A DNA stretch of 17,274 nucleotides. It comes from CAAFZY01 sp964410325. Its GTDB lineage: Bacteria; Pseudomonadota; Alphaproteobacteria; RF32; CAG-239. Positions 7,498-15,452 of this stretch are shown piece after piece. The stretch covers positions 1 to 17,274 of the forward strand of contig CAYPFN010000021.1 of NCBI GenBank assembly GCA_964410325.1. The letters run 5' to 3'. Below the pieces are notes generated by a model. The model made no database searches and was not told the DNA's origin. It saw only the letters and a list, made by a program, of their open reading frames with translations. How positions within the stretch are numbered: position 1 is the first letter of the stretch; every line of letters begins with the position of its first letter. A program made the translations under genes and the position numbers.

Positions 7498-8466
7498 ATG
7501 AAAAAAACATTATGGGTTCTTCTAGACTGCCGAACAGGCAGCGTTGGCCAAGCCCGTGGCGTTATCCAGCAACTTAATCCGGATGATTATGATATTTTGG
7601 AAAAAAACCTTGAATACACCAAATTTTCTGGATTGCCAAATTTTTTACGAGGAAAAACTCTTATCGGTCTAACTCCTAAAAGCAAAAAAAATATTGTTCC
7701 GCCATTTCCTGATTTAATTTTATCAACCAGCCGGCGGACCGTTCCAGTTGCCCGTTTTATCAAAAAACAAAATCCGGCAACCAAGCTCATTCAGCTCATG
7801 CATCCGGGAAGAACCGGTCTGCGCGAATTTGATTTGGCTATTGTTCCCGAACATGATAAAAACAAAACAGTTTATCCTAATATTAAATATATTGTCGGCG
7901 CTCCGCACCGGATTACAGAAAAAACATTAACTGAAGCCCGGCAACTCTGGACACCAAAATTTGCCGACCTACCTAAACCCCTGACGGCCGTAATTATCGG
8001 TGGTGCTATTAAAAACAAAGAATTTTCGTTGGAAAACGCTTCCAACCTAGGCCAAAAAATTCGCACTTTGAAAGAAAAAATCGGCGGTTCTATTTTAATC
8101 ACAACTTCGCGCCGTACCGGCAGCAAAGCTGAAAAAGCCATTATGGAATCATTATCCGGAATTCCAGCCTACACATTTTTATGGGGTGATAAAAGCGAAA
8201 ATCCGTACATGGGCTATCTAGCTTGTGCCGATAATATTATTGTTACCGGAGATTCTGTTTCCATGTGCTGTGAAGCCTGCGGCACTGGCAAACCAGTTTA
8301 CATCTTTACTGGACGCCATTGGCTAACCCGCAAACATATCCGCTTTATAGCTTCGCTCTATAAAAACGGTTATGCCGCCGCATTAAAAACCTATAACCTT
8401 GGTTTTCAACCCAAAGGCCGTTTAAATGCGGCTATTGATGCCGCAAACATGATTGAAAAACTTTAA
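7498..8466 (+). CDS. ELM1/DUF1022-family protein (mitochondrial-fission ELM1-like, GT-B-like fold)
   Basis: This 322-residue cytoplasmic protein belongs to the family of plant ELM1 (PF06258), which is widespread in Alphaproteobacteria. Recognisable features are the N-terminal strand with WVLLDCRTGSVGQARG (about 6-21), the PDLILSTSRRTVP segment (about 70-82), a central VIIGG strand, the LITTSRRTG turn, and near residue 260 GDSVSMCCEACGTGKPVY. The last corresponds to the nucleotide-sugar-like binding region of GT-B proteins. Plant ELM1 acts in mitochondrial division by recruiting a dynamin. The bacterial role is not established, and a sugar-transfer or envelope role is inferred from fold only. 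AGGAAAG lies 10 bases before the ATG. It is a single-gene unit, divergent from the small exported genes and convergent with yejB. Confidence 0.88.
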   Translation: MKKTLWVLLDCRTGSVGQARGVIQQLNPDDYDILEKNLEYTKFSGLPNFLRGKTLIGLTPKSKKNIVPPFPDLILSTSRRTVPVARFIKKQNPATKLIQLMHPGRTGLREFDLAIVPEHDKNKTVYPNIKYIVGAPHRITEKTLTEARQLWTPKFADLPKPLTAVIIGGAIKNKEFSLENASNLGQKIRTLKEKIGGSILITTSRRTGSKAEKAIMESLSGIPAYTFLWGDKSENPYMGYLACADNIIVTGDSVSMCCEACGTGKPVYIFTGRHWLTRKHIRFIASLYKNGYAAALKTYNLGFQPKGRLNAAIDAANMIEKL

Positions 8467-8595
8467 TATTCTGCTACCACCAGCTGCAAAATAAAGCAAG
8501 AAGTTTTTAAAACCAAAAAAGATTCCGCCGATAAAAGATGATAAATATTCAAGAGCTGGCGAAAATCATTTAAACAGTTGTTGCCTCCAAGCTCG

Positions 8596-9669
8596 TTAAA
8601 TTTTCTCAAAATTAATACGCGGATCCACAAACGAATACGTGATATCACTGAGCAATTTCAATACCAACCCAATTAGGGCAAAAATATACAACGTTCCGAA
8701 AATAACCGGATAATCCCGGGTCATAATTGCCTCATATCCCAAAAGTCCCAACCCATTTAAAGAAAAAATGACTTCAATCAAAAGTGCCCCGGTAAACAGC
8801 ATCTTAATCAAAAGCGATGGGAAACCAGCAATAATAATCAGCATGGCATTGCGAAAAACATGCTTATACAAAATGGCATTTTCACTTAGTCCTTTTGCTT
8901 TCGCCGTTAAAACATATTGTTTGCCGATTTCATCTAGAAAAGAATTTTTAGTCAGCATTGTCAATGATGCAAAACCGCCGATAACGATAGATAACACTGG
9001 CAGAGTAATATGCCAGAAATAATCGCCGATTTTAGCCAAGAATGAAAGTTCTCTCCAATTGTCTGACATTAAACCGCGCAACGGAAACCACTGAAAATAT
9101 ACGCCACCAGCAAAAAATACGATTAAAAAAACCGCAAACAAAAATACCGGTATCGCTGAACCGATAATTATCGCAAATGAAGTATACATATCAAACCGAC
9201 TGCTATCACATAAGGCTTTTTTAATACCCAGCGGAATAGAAATCAGATATATAATCAGCGTTGACCATAACCCTAAAGAAACTGAAACGGACATTCGCTC
9301 CACAATCAATTCGCCGACACTTTTATCCCGATAATAACTCCGACCGAAATCAAAAACAGCATAATCTTTAATCATCTTTAAAAAACGTTCCGGCCACGGT
9401 TTATCAAAGCCAAACTGTTTTTCCAAATCTTTTACCAAGTCATCCGGCACCCCCTGCGCGCCTTGATATTTTTGCACACCAGAAGTCTGCTGTGCTGGTG
9501 CCGTTGCCGTAAACTGCGCTTTGCTGTCCACGTTCATTCCTTGATATTTAGCTAACATATATTCCACTGGCCCACCTGGCGCCAATTGGATAATTCCAAA
9601 ATTAATCGTTAAAATGCCCAAAAGAGTTAAAGGTATTAGCAACAGCCTTTTAAAAATATAATTCCGCAT
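8596..9669 (-). CDS. yejB: YejB-type ABC transporter permease (peptide/microcin C-type importer)
   Basis: This is one of two membrane permeases of the Yej importer, which takes up oligopeptides and peptide-nucleotide antibiotics such as microcin C in E. coli. It has 357 residues from the chosen ATG at 9669. A longer reading frame from 9693 adds eight residues but lacks the family-typical start. The chosen start gives MRNYIFKRLLLIPLTL and overlaps the yejA stop as TAATG. Family landmarks include QLAPGGPVE near the N-terminus, a periplasmic insertion, FGFDKPWPERF, six membrane segments, TLPVLSIVIGGFASLTMLTK, and the EAA loop (KQYVLTAKAKGLSENAI), where an ATPase would dock. It ends with VDPRINF. 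The terminal sequence matches full-length YejB, so the gene is complete. The usual downstream yejE and yejF are absent: the next gene is the convergent ELM1-family gene. Confidence 0.94.
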   Translation of the reverse strand: MRNYIFKRLLLIPLTLLGILTINFGIIQLAPGGPVEYMLAKYQGMNVDSKAQFTATAPAQQTSGVQKYQGAQGVPDDLVKDLEKQFGFDKPWPERFLKMIKDYAVFDFGRSYYRDKSVGELIVERMSVSVSLGLWSTLIIYLISIPLGIKKALCDSSRFDMYTSFAIIIGSAIPVFLFAVFLIVFFAGGVYFQWFPLRGLMSDNWRELSFLAKIGDYFWHITLPVLSIVIGGFASLTMLTKNSFLDEIGKQYVLTAKAKGLSENAILYKHVFRNAMLIIIAGFPSLLIKMLFTGALLIEVIFSLNGLGLLGYEAIMTRDYPVIFGTLYIFALIGLVLKLLSDITYSFVDPRINFEKI

Positions 9670-11489
9670 TATTCCGTCCCTTCTTTTATCCACCAGGTAA
9701 AAGGCTGAAAACCAGCTTTGACATTGCTCTGGGGAATCCCGAATTTATTCGCATAACCAACTCTGTTATATGGCGAATACCATTGAAAAATAAGATAATA
9801 TTCATGCAAAAGCACTCTATCCAACGCCCGCACATAGGCTTCAAAATCATCCCTTGTTTGTGCTTGAATAACGCCGTTTATTAAAGCATCAACTACCGGA
9901 TTTTGAATTCCCATCACATTATAGCTGCCGTTAACTTCTGCCGCCTGGCTACCGAACATTTCTTTTAGTTCATTGCCCGGCATGGCACTCATACCGTATG
10001 ACATGATTGCCATATCATAATCAAATTGGTCTATCCGGTTTTTAAAGATATTAATTTCCAGATTCCGAAAAACCGCTTCAATTCCGATTTTTCTTAAATT
10101 AGCGATAAACGGTAGCATAACCCGCACAAAGAGGGAACCATTGGCTGAATTGCTCAAAATTTCAAACCGCAAGGGTTCACCGGTTTTCAAGTTAGTCATT
10201 TTACCATCAACAAAATCATATCCAGCCTCATTAAGTAAGCGCACGGCCTCTCGCAAGTTTTCCCGTATTTTTTGCGGAGTCGAATTATCAGGCAGGGTAA
10301 AAGGCTCGGTAAAAACCGCAACATCAACCTGATCACGGAACTGTTCCAAAATCTCCAACTCCCGTCCCTGTTGCAACACGCCTGTCGCTTCCATGCCGCT
10401 GTTGGTAAAATAGCTATAAAGTCTTTGATACTGCTTATAAAACAGTTTTTCGTTTGCCCATTCAAAATTAAACGCCAGATCAATAGCGCGGCGCACCCGC
10501 TTATCCTGAAATTTCCGCCGCCGCAAATTAAAAGCAAAATGCTGTAAAACGGCCGGATTATGATGTTCCATTGTTTCTTTGACTATTGCCTTTTTTCTAA
10601 CCAAGCTGTTATCATAGCCGGTTGCCCAGATTTTAGCAATATATTCTTCCCGCACATCAATGCTTCCAGCAAACAAAGCCTGCAGAGTAACGGTTGTATC
10701 CTGGTAATAATCAAGCCTGATTTCATCAAAATTATAAAATCCGCGTCTTGTCGGCAAATTATTTCCCCAATAATCACGGCGACGTTTCAAAACAATATAT
10801 TTCCCCGCCTCAAAATCTGTAATCTCATACGGTCCGCTGCCCAACGGAATTTGCAGCGAAGGTTTGGAAAAATCACGATTCTGCCAGTTTTTTTCAGACA
10901 GTATCGCCAACTGCGATAAAATCAACGGCAGCTCCTTATTTTGCGAATTTTTCTTAAAAATAAACCGCACATGTCGATTGTTAATTTTCTCCACCCGTTC
11001 AACATCACTATAATAAACCCTGTATATCGGCGCGCCCTTTTCCGTCAATGCTTTAAAACTAAAAATAACATCACCCGCAGTTACTGGCGAACCATCAGCA
11101 AATTGAGCCCGCTCGTCTAAAATAAAGCCGACGTAGCTATGATCTTCCGGCAGCTCAAATTCTTTTGCCAGCAACGGATAAACCACGGACATGTCATCAA
11201 CCGGCGAATACCCCAGACTATCCCAAATTAAACTAGCAGCAATGCCAGAAGCCGAACCTTTAAAAATAAAAGGATTAAAGCTGTCAAAACTGCCATATTC
11301 TGGCATAACCATACGTCCACCCTGCGGCGCGTCTGGATTAACATATTCAAAATGCTGAAAATTTTCAGGATATTTGGCCTCACCATACAGAGCCAGCCTG
11401 GTTAAAGCCGCCTGTGCCACACCACCATACAGCAGCAATCCGCCTAAAAAAGCAACCTTTAAAAAACTATTTTTTATAATTTTCTTCAT
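9669..11489 (-). CDS. yejA: YejA-type peptide-binding protein of an ABC importer (SBP family 5)
   Basis: This periplasmic solute-binding protein captures peptides for the YejB-containing permease. It has 606 residues from the ATG at 11489, which gives MKKIIKNSFLKVAFLGGLLLYG and a signal peptide cut after GVAQA. A longer frame from 11522 would place 11 residues before the signal and is less likely. Family 5 SBP features include YVNPDAPQGGRMVMPEYGSF near the mature start, the FADGSPVTAGDVIFSF segment, SGPYEITDF, and FNLRRRKFQDKRVRRAIDLAFNFEW. The start lies 23 bases inside the preceding unknown membrane-protein gene, and the stop overlaps the yejB start, so all three genes are probably translated from one message. 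YejA assignment rests on overall resemblance and the adjacent yejB. Confidence 0.92.
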   Translation of the reverse strand: MKKIIKNSFLKVAFLGGLLLYGGVAQAALTRLALYGEAKYPENFQHFEYVNPDAPQGGRMVMPEYGSFDSFNPFIFKGSASGIAASLIWDSLGYSPVDDMSVVYPLLAKEFELPEDHSYVGFILDERAQFADGSPVTAGDVIFSFKALTEKGAPIYRVYYSDVERVEKINNRHVRFIFKKNSQNKELPLILSQLAILSEKNWQNRDFSKPSLQIPLGSGPYEITDFEAGKYIVLKRRRDYWGNNLPTRRGFYNFDEIRLDYYQDTTVTLQALFAGSIDVREEYIAKIWATGYDNSLVRKKAIVKETMEHHNPAVLQHFAFNLRRRKFQDKRVRRAIDLAFNFEWANEKLFYKQYQRLYSYFTNSGMEATGVLQQGRELEILEQFRDQVDVAVFTEPFTLPDNSTPQKIRENLREAVRLLNEAGYDFVDGKMTNLKTGEPLRFEILSNSANGSLFVRVMLPFIANLRKIGIEAVFRNLEINIFKNRIDQFDYDMAIMSYGMSAMPGNELKEMFGSQAAEVNGSYNVMGIQNPVVDALINGVIQAQTRDDFEAYVRALDRVLLHEYYLIFQWYSPYNRVGYANKFGIPQSNVKAGFQPFTWWIKEGTE

Positions 11490-12744
11490 TCGTCCAACCG
11501 CCGAACGGATAAGCAAAATCAATATCTTGCGGTTTGTCCACAGGCTTTTGTTCCTTTGGCATTGCCGTCCTTTCCGCCGCTATAGTCTGTGATTCTGTCT
11601 CGACAGCCTTAATTTCCGCCACAGATTGGGCATCCAGATAAACTTCCGGAATAATATAATCCGTTTCTTCGACCGTCGCTTGTTCAGATTTACCATCGGC
11701 AATACTTTTCTCTTCTTCCAAGACGACATCTTCCGATTGATGTAAAAACCGCGGTTCGGCTTTAACCATTTCTTTTGCCCTATCATAATCATGCGAAAAA
11801 TTTCGGTGCGCTTTTTCTGGCAAACTCATGCTTTTATGTAACGCTGTAAAGAATTCATAATCATCGCTACTTTGTTCCGAATCAGCTGAATCAGCATCTT
11901 TCCGCTTTCTTTTAAATGGATTCAATCGGGTGAAAAAAGAAACAGGTTCTTCATCATTTTGCGGCGCTTCCATCGTTAGAATATTCGGAGAAATTTCAAA
12001 TGTTTTTTCTTCTGCCTCCAGCAGCTGCCGCTGTTCTGAAACGGCGTTTTCTAAAGCTTCGGTCGCCGGCGCCAAAATAGAATAAACTTTTCCCATAACA
12101 CCGGTTTCGATAATCGTAATAAATACGCGATCGCGGTCGTGTTTTTCCAAAAGCGCATTCAAATTTTGATAACGGTCACAAAATTCCAGCAAAGTACCTT
12201 TAAACACACTGTCTTTACGCGCTTTTTCTGCCAAATAAGAACTAAAATCATTATAATTTTTTGCAGCTTCAATCAAAGTTTTCCCGATTGTCCAGCGCTC
12301 ACCGTTTTTAACCCGCGCCCATAATTGTTCCAACTGCAAAGATGACGCCGCATTGCAGCGCTGTACAATATCGGCCAGCAATTCATTCATATCGGCAATA
12401 AAAATATCAAACTTGTTAATGACAAAACCGTCCTTGATTTCATGTTCGGCATCCAGCATCACCCGTACCACCAGATCTGTATAATCCTGGTTTTTTTTCA
12501 TCTGATTGAACAGCTGCGCTAACCGCAAATTAAAATTTTTATCCCGACAATAACGACTAATAAATCCAAAAATCTGCCACACCGCCCATAACGGCACAAT
12601 AACCAACCCTGCGTACAAGGCCATTGTTTGTATGTCAAGAGAACTTAAATCAGCTCCAGACAACAAACCATGAATATAAAGACAAGCGTATGCAACCCAA
12701 AGTAGCGACGAAAAAATCGTCAAGAAAAACAGAATTGACAACAA
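11467..12744 (-). CDS. unknown two-helix membrane protein with long acidic cytoplasmic-like tail, first gene of the yejAB unit
   Basis: This 425-residue protein belongs to no family I can name. Two hydrophobic helices lie at about 2-26 and 41-64. A soluble, mostly helical region follows (about 65-245). The remainder (about 246-425) is low in hydrophobics and rich in Glu, Asp, Ser, Gln and Lys, with a basic patch NPFKRKRK at 275-282, and looks disordered. It ends AYPFGGWTNEENYKK. The start is TTG (12744-12742), because no ATG exists upstream before the in-frame stop and the next Met is residue 41, which would lose the first helix. CGGAG lies 7 bases before this TTG. The 3' end overlaps yejA by 23 bases, so it is likely co-expressed with the importer. 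A role in the transport complex is only inferred from position. Confidence 0.8.
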   Translation of the reverse strand: MLSILFFLTIFSSLLWVAYACLYIHGLLSGADLSSLDIQTMALYAGLVIVPLWAVWQIFGFISRYCRDKNFNLRLAQLFNQMKKNQDYTDLVVRVMLDAEHEIKDGFVINKFDIFIADMNELLADIVQRCNAASSLQLEQLWARVKNGERWTIGKTLIEAAKNYNDFSSYLAEKARKDSVFKGTLLEFCDRYQNLNALLEKHDRDRVFITIIETGVMGKVYSILAPATEALENAVSEQRQLLEAEEKTFEISPNILTMEAPQNDEEPVSFFTRLNPFKRKRKDADSADSEQSSDDYEFFTALHKSMSLPEKAHRNFSHDYDRAKEMVKAEPRFLHQSEDVVLEEEKSIADGKSEQATVEETDYIIPEVYLDAQSVAEIKAVETESQTIAAERTAMPKEQKPVDKPQDIDFAYPFGGWTNEENYKK

Positions 12745-12756
12745 TGATTTACTCCG

Positions 12757-12785
12757 TTGTTTACATATTTAATCCGCTTTATAGT
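12757..12785 (+). promoter_or_regulatory. candidate accA promoter
   Basis: TTGTTT (12757-12762) and TATAGT (12780-12785) are 17 bases apart. The -10 matches consensus at 5/6, the -35 at 3/6. It lies 136 bases before the accA ATG, so a leader of about 130 bases is implied. The ten-base string TTGTTTACAT also occurs ahead of clpP. Confidence 0.45.
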
Positions 12786-12809
12786 ATTTAACTTTACGCC
12801 ATATTTCAA
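12781..12809 (-). promoter_or_regulatory. candidate promoter of the unknown membrane protein-yejAB unit
   Basis: On the - strand, TTGAAA (12809-12804) and TACTAT (12786-12781) are separated by 17 bases. The -35 matches consensus at 5/6 and the -10 at 4/6. The start codon TTG lies 37 bases past the -10. Its -10 overlaps five bases of the opposing accA -10. Confidence 0.5.
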
Positions 12810-12920
12810 TTAAAATTCTCATAATTTGTGAAGAAAAATTAACAATCTGAAAATTATTTAGTGAAATCCTTAAAAAAAAGTGTTATGAAAGCAATAAGTT
12901 TAATTGATAACGAGGGAAAA

Positions 12921-13913
12921 ATGACAACATATTCAACCGAAGTCGTTTTAGATTTTGAAAAAAACATTGTTGAAATTGAAGAAAAAATTGAGCATCTGCA
13001 AGAACTTATTAAGAATGAAGATGTAGACATCACCAAAGAAATCCAACGTTTGCAGCATAAACTTACCAAATCCCTTAACGCCACTTATCGCAATCTGACA
13101 GCGTGGCAGAAAACTCAAATCGCCCGCCACCCGAACCGGCCACACTGCTTGGATTACATCAACGCCCTGATAACGGATTTTGTTATACTCAGCGGTGACC
13201 GATGTTTTGGCGATGATGAGGCTATAATTGCCGGCGTTGGCAAATTTGAAGGTGTTTCGGTTGTTGTTATCGGCCAAGAAAAAGGTCATGATCTGGAAAC
13301 CCGTATGAAACATAATTTCGGCATGGCTAAACCAGAAGGCTATCGCAAAGCCCAGCGTTTAATGGATATGGCATCCCGTTTTAATATGCCGGTTTTGGCT
13401 TTTGTTGATACTGCCGGCGCTTATCCCGGGGTGGATGCCGAGGAGCGTGGCCAAGCCGAAGCTATTGCCTCCTCCATTGAAGAATGTTTTAAAGTCAAGG
13501 CACCGATTATTGCCACCGTTATTGGCGAAGGTGGTTCTGGTGGCGCCATTGCCATTGCCACGGCCAATGTCATTATGATGCTTGAACATTCCATTTATTC
13601 GGTTATCTCCCCGGAAGGTTGCGCCTCGATTCTCTGGCGCTCTGCCGACAAGACCAAAGAAGCAACCGAAGCCCTTAAATTAACCGCTCAGGATTTAAGG
13701 TCCTTTAACGTCATTGACGAAATCATTCCGGAACCTTTAGGTGGTGCCCATCGCAATCCGCAGTTGGTTTTTGACAATCTGCGCAAATCTTTGCATAGCC
13801 ATTTAACAGAATTGTGCAAGTTCAGTGGCGAAGAACTCAAAAAACAACGCACTGAAAAATTCTTGGCAATGAGCCGCAATCTGGAAAAGCATATTACGTC
13901 TCACGGAAAATGA
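12921..13913 (+). CDS. accA: acetyl-CoA carboxylase carboxyltransferase subunit alpha
   Basis: This is the alpha half of the carboxyltransferase of acetyl-CoA carboxylase. With AccD, it moves CO2 from carboxybiotin on AccB to acetyl-CoA, giving malonyl-CoA for fatty-acid synthesis in the cytoplasm. It has 330 residues from the ATG at 12921. That start has GAGGG 5 bases upstream and begins MTTYSTEVVLDFEKNI, matching the family. A frame starting at 12861 adds 20 residues with no ribosome site. A helical N-terminus (about 8-55) leads to the crotonase-type core: DTAGAYPG at 163-170, GEGGSGG at 202-208 (oxyanion-hole glycines), and SPEGCASILW at 230-239. The family is certain. accD, accB and accC are not in the window, which is common. 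Confidence 0.97.
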   Translation: MTTYSTEVVLDFEKNIVEIEEKIEHLQELIKNEDVDITKEIQRLQHKLTKSLNATYRNLTAWQKTQIARHPNRPHCLDYINALITDFVILSGDRCFGDDEAIIAGVGKFEGVSVVVIGQEKGHDLETRMKHNFGMAKPEGYRKAQRLMDMASRFNMPVLAFVDTAGAYPGVDAEERGQAEAIASSIEECFKVKAPIIATVIGEGGSGGAIAIATANVIMMLEHSIYSVISPEGCASILWRSADKTKEATEALKLTAQDLRSFNVIDEIIPEPLGGAHRNPQLVFDNLRKSLHSHLTELCKFSGEELKKQRTEKFLAMSRNLEKHITSHGK

Positions 13914-13948
13914 TTTAGTTTCTTTAAAGGACTATTTAGGTAATATTC

Positions 13949-13982
13949 TTCCCTCTGCCGAACGATAACGTTAGCAAGGGAA
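13949..13982 (+). terminator. imperfect hairpin just after accA, possible terminator or 3'-end RNA structure
   Basis: TTCCCT (13949-13954) pairs with AGGGAA (13977-13982), and inside it AACG/CGTT (13961-13964 with 13969-13972) closes an ATAA tetraloop. Several more pairs are possible between. It begins 35 bases after the accA stop. Only TTATT follows, so it may stabilise the accA mRNA end or terminate weakly. Confidence 0.4.
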
Positions 13983-13988
13983 TTATTA

Positions 13989-14012
13989 AAAATCATAAAA
14001 TCATAAAATCAT
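13989..14012. repeat. three perfect tandem copies of AAAATCAT
   Basis: AAAATCAT occurs at 13989-13996, 13997-14004 and 14005-14012 without mismatches. It lies in the non-coding gap between the convergent accA and clpX genes. Such a short array probably arose by slippage, and copy number may vary between strains. Confidence 0.85.
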
Positions 14013-14109
14013 CAAACGGTTAACCTTAAGACCAAAACAGTTTAAATATCGAAAGCCATACAACTTAGATATTAAAAAATAACATGGTTTAGGTCACCAT
14101 TGTTTGGAT

Positions 14110-14144
14110 TCGTAAACAGGCACCTTTACGATGCCTGTTTACGA
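14110..14144. terminator. 13-bp hairpin between accA and clpX
   Basis: The arms at 14110-14122 (T-CGTAAACAGGCA) and 14132-14144 are perfect complements with a 9-base loop. On the + strand the hairpin is followed by TAATTT, a modest U-rich tail. It lies between two convergent genes, 35 bases from the clpX stop, and may serve both. The opposite strand lacks a U-run. Confidence 0.6.
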
Positions 14145-14178
14145 TAATTTCAAATTATCCGAGAATATTTTAATATTT

Positions 14179-15444
14179 CTAAGCGCTTTTTTTATCCGAT
14201 TTACGCACCAATATCGATTCAACGCCTTCGCTAATAACTTTTTCATTGATTATAATTTCCGTAACATCTTTTTTATCCGGAATATCGTACATCAAATCCA
14301 GCAAAAGCCCTTCCATAATAGCCCTCAAACCGCGAGCACCAGTTTTGCGCTCAATTGCTTTGCGAGCAATGGCACGCTGTGCGTCATCCGTAACCGTTAA
14401 TTTTACATTTTCCATATCAAACAAGGTAACATATTGTTTTAAAATGGCATTTTTGGGCTCAGTCAAAATCCTAACTAAAGCATCCTCATTCAAATCATTT
14501 AATGTGGCTATAATCGGCAGTCTTCCCACAAATTCCGGGATAAGGCCATATTTAAGCAAATCCTCCGGTTGCACATCTTTGAGAATTTCCCCGATACTTT
14601 GATCTTCTTCAGCCGCCACTTTAGCACCAAAGCCGATTGACGTATCTTTACCGCGGCTACTCACAATCTTTTCCAAACCGGCAAACGCTCCACCGCAAAT
14701 AAACAGAATATTTGTCGTATCAACATGCAAAAATTCTTGCTGTGGATGCTTACGTCCGCCCTGCGGTGGCACATTGGCAACCGTCCCCTCAATAATTTTT
14801 AAAAGCGCCTGCTGCACGCCTTCACCAGAAACATCGCGGGTAATGGACGGTCCGTCAGTTTTTCGGGTAATTTTATCAATTTCATCAATATAAACAATGC
14901 CACGTTGCGCCTTTTCAATATCATAATTGGCAGCCTGAACCAATTTTAAGATAATATTTTCAACATCTTCGCCAACATATCCAGCTTGAGTTAAGGTTGT
15001 CGCATCGGCAATCGCAAACGGCACGTCCAGAATTCTCGCCAATGTTTGTGCCAAAAGCGTTTTTCCCGAGCCGGTTGACCCGATTAAAATCACATTTGAT
15101 TTGGCAATATCAACATCTTTATGGTCTTTCTGACAGTTCAAACGTTTATAATGATTATAAACAGCCACAGACAACACTTTTTTAGCATAATCCTGCTCGA
15201 TAACATACTGATCTAAAAATTCCCTGATTTTTGACGGCGTCGGCAAATCTTCAGGCAGGTTACCGTCTAACAAACCGCCCTCTTCTCCTTTGTGCATTTC
15301 GTCAGAAACGATATTAATGCACACTTCAATACATTCATCACAAATATAAACACCGCGACCGGCAATCAGTTTCTTAACCTCATTTTGGCTTTTGCCGCAA
15401 AACGAACAATGCAGCGTTTTATCTTCTTCTTTTTTATCGCTCAT
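14179..15444 (-). CDS. clpX: ClpX, ATPase and substrate-recognition subunit of the ClpXP protease
   Basis: This AAA+ unfoldase binds tagged proteins and threads them into ClpP. It has 421 residues, close to the 424 of E. coli. The N-terminal zinc domain has Cys13, Cys16, Cys35 and Cys38. Walker A is GSTGSGKT at 122-129, the pore loop GYVG at 155-158, Walker B IVYIDEID at 183-190, and the RKH loop at 231-233. The IGF loop that docks on ClpP is at 270-272, and the sensor/arginine-finger region is LIPEFVGRLP at 301-310. All functional sites are intact. The ATG lies 8 bases after the clpP stop, giving the standard clpP-clpX operon. The lon gene that often follows clpX in Proteobacteria is absent: a terminator and accA come next. 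Confidence 0.98.
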   Translation of the reverse strand: MSDKKEEDKTLHCSFCGKSQNEVKKLIAGRGVYICDECIEVCINIVSDEMHKGEEGGLLDGNLPEDLPTPSKIREFLDQYVIEQDYAKKVLSVAVYNHYKRLNCQKDHKDVDIAKSNVILIGSTGSGKTLLAQTLARILDVPFAIADATTLTQAGYVGEDVENIILKLVQAANYDIEKAQRGIVYIDEIDKITRKTDGPSITRDVSGEGVQQALLKIIEGTVANVPPQGGRKHPQQEFLHVDTTNILFICGGAFAGLEKIVSSRGKDTSIGFGAKVAAEEDQSIGEILKDVQPEDLLKYGLIPEFVGRLPIIATLNDLNEDALVRILTEPKNAILKQYVTLFDMENVKLTVTDDAQRAIARKAIERKTGARGLRAIMEGLLLDLMYDIPDKKDVTEIIINEKVISEGVESILVRKSDKKSA

Positions 15445-15452
15445 ACTCGCTC

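Larger units (their letters stand above)
13914..14178. other. 265-base non-coding gap between accA and clpX
   Basis: This is the largest gene-free stretch. It holds an imperfect hairpin right after accA (13949-13982), a triple octamer repeat (13989-14012) and the hairpin at 14110-14144. A short palindrome, GATAATTT-C-AAATTATC (14143-14159), follows. No open frame with a ribosome site and no tRNA-like fold is apparent. The genes on both sides point toward it, so it needs terminators but no promoter. Confidence 0.7.

Noticed and set aside
8467..8595. Remnant of yejE after yejB
   Set aside because: An open - strand frame here shows no permease-like sequence and is mostly a shadow crossing into yejB. 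YejB itself ends normally.
9670..9693. YejB start eight residues upstream
   Set aside because: The ATG at 9669 gives the family-typical N-terminus and the coupled TAATG overlap.
12861..12920. Longer accA frame with 20 extra N-terminal residues
   Set aside because: No ribosome site precedes it, while GAGGG sits properly before the ATG at 12921, and the family N-terminus begins there.
13989..14012. CRISPR array or origin iterons
   Set aside because: Only three 8-base AT-rich units with no spacers, no DnaA boxes and no cas or replication genes.
14100..14160. tRNA gene
   Set aside because: A GGATTCG string resembles part of a T-arm, but no acceptor, D-arm or anticodon arm can be folded around it.
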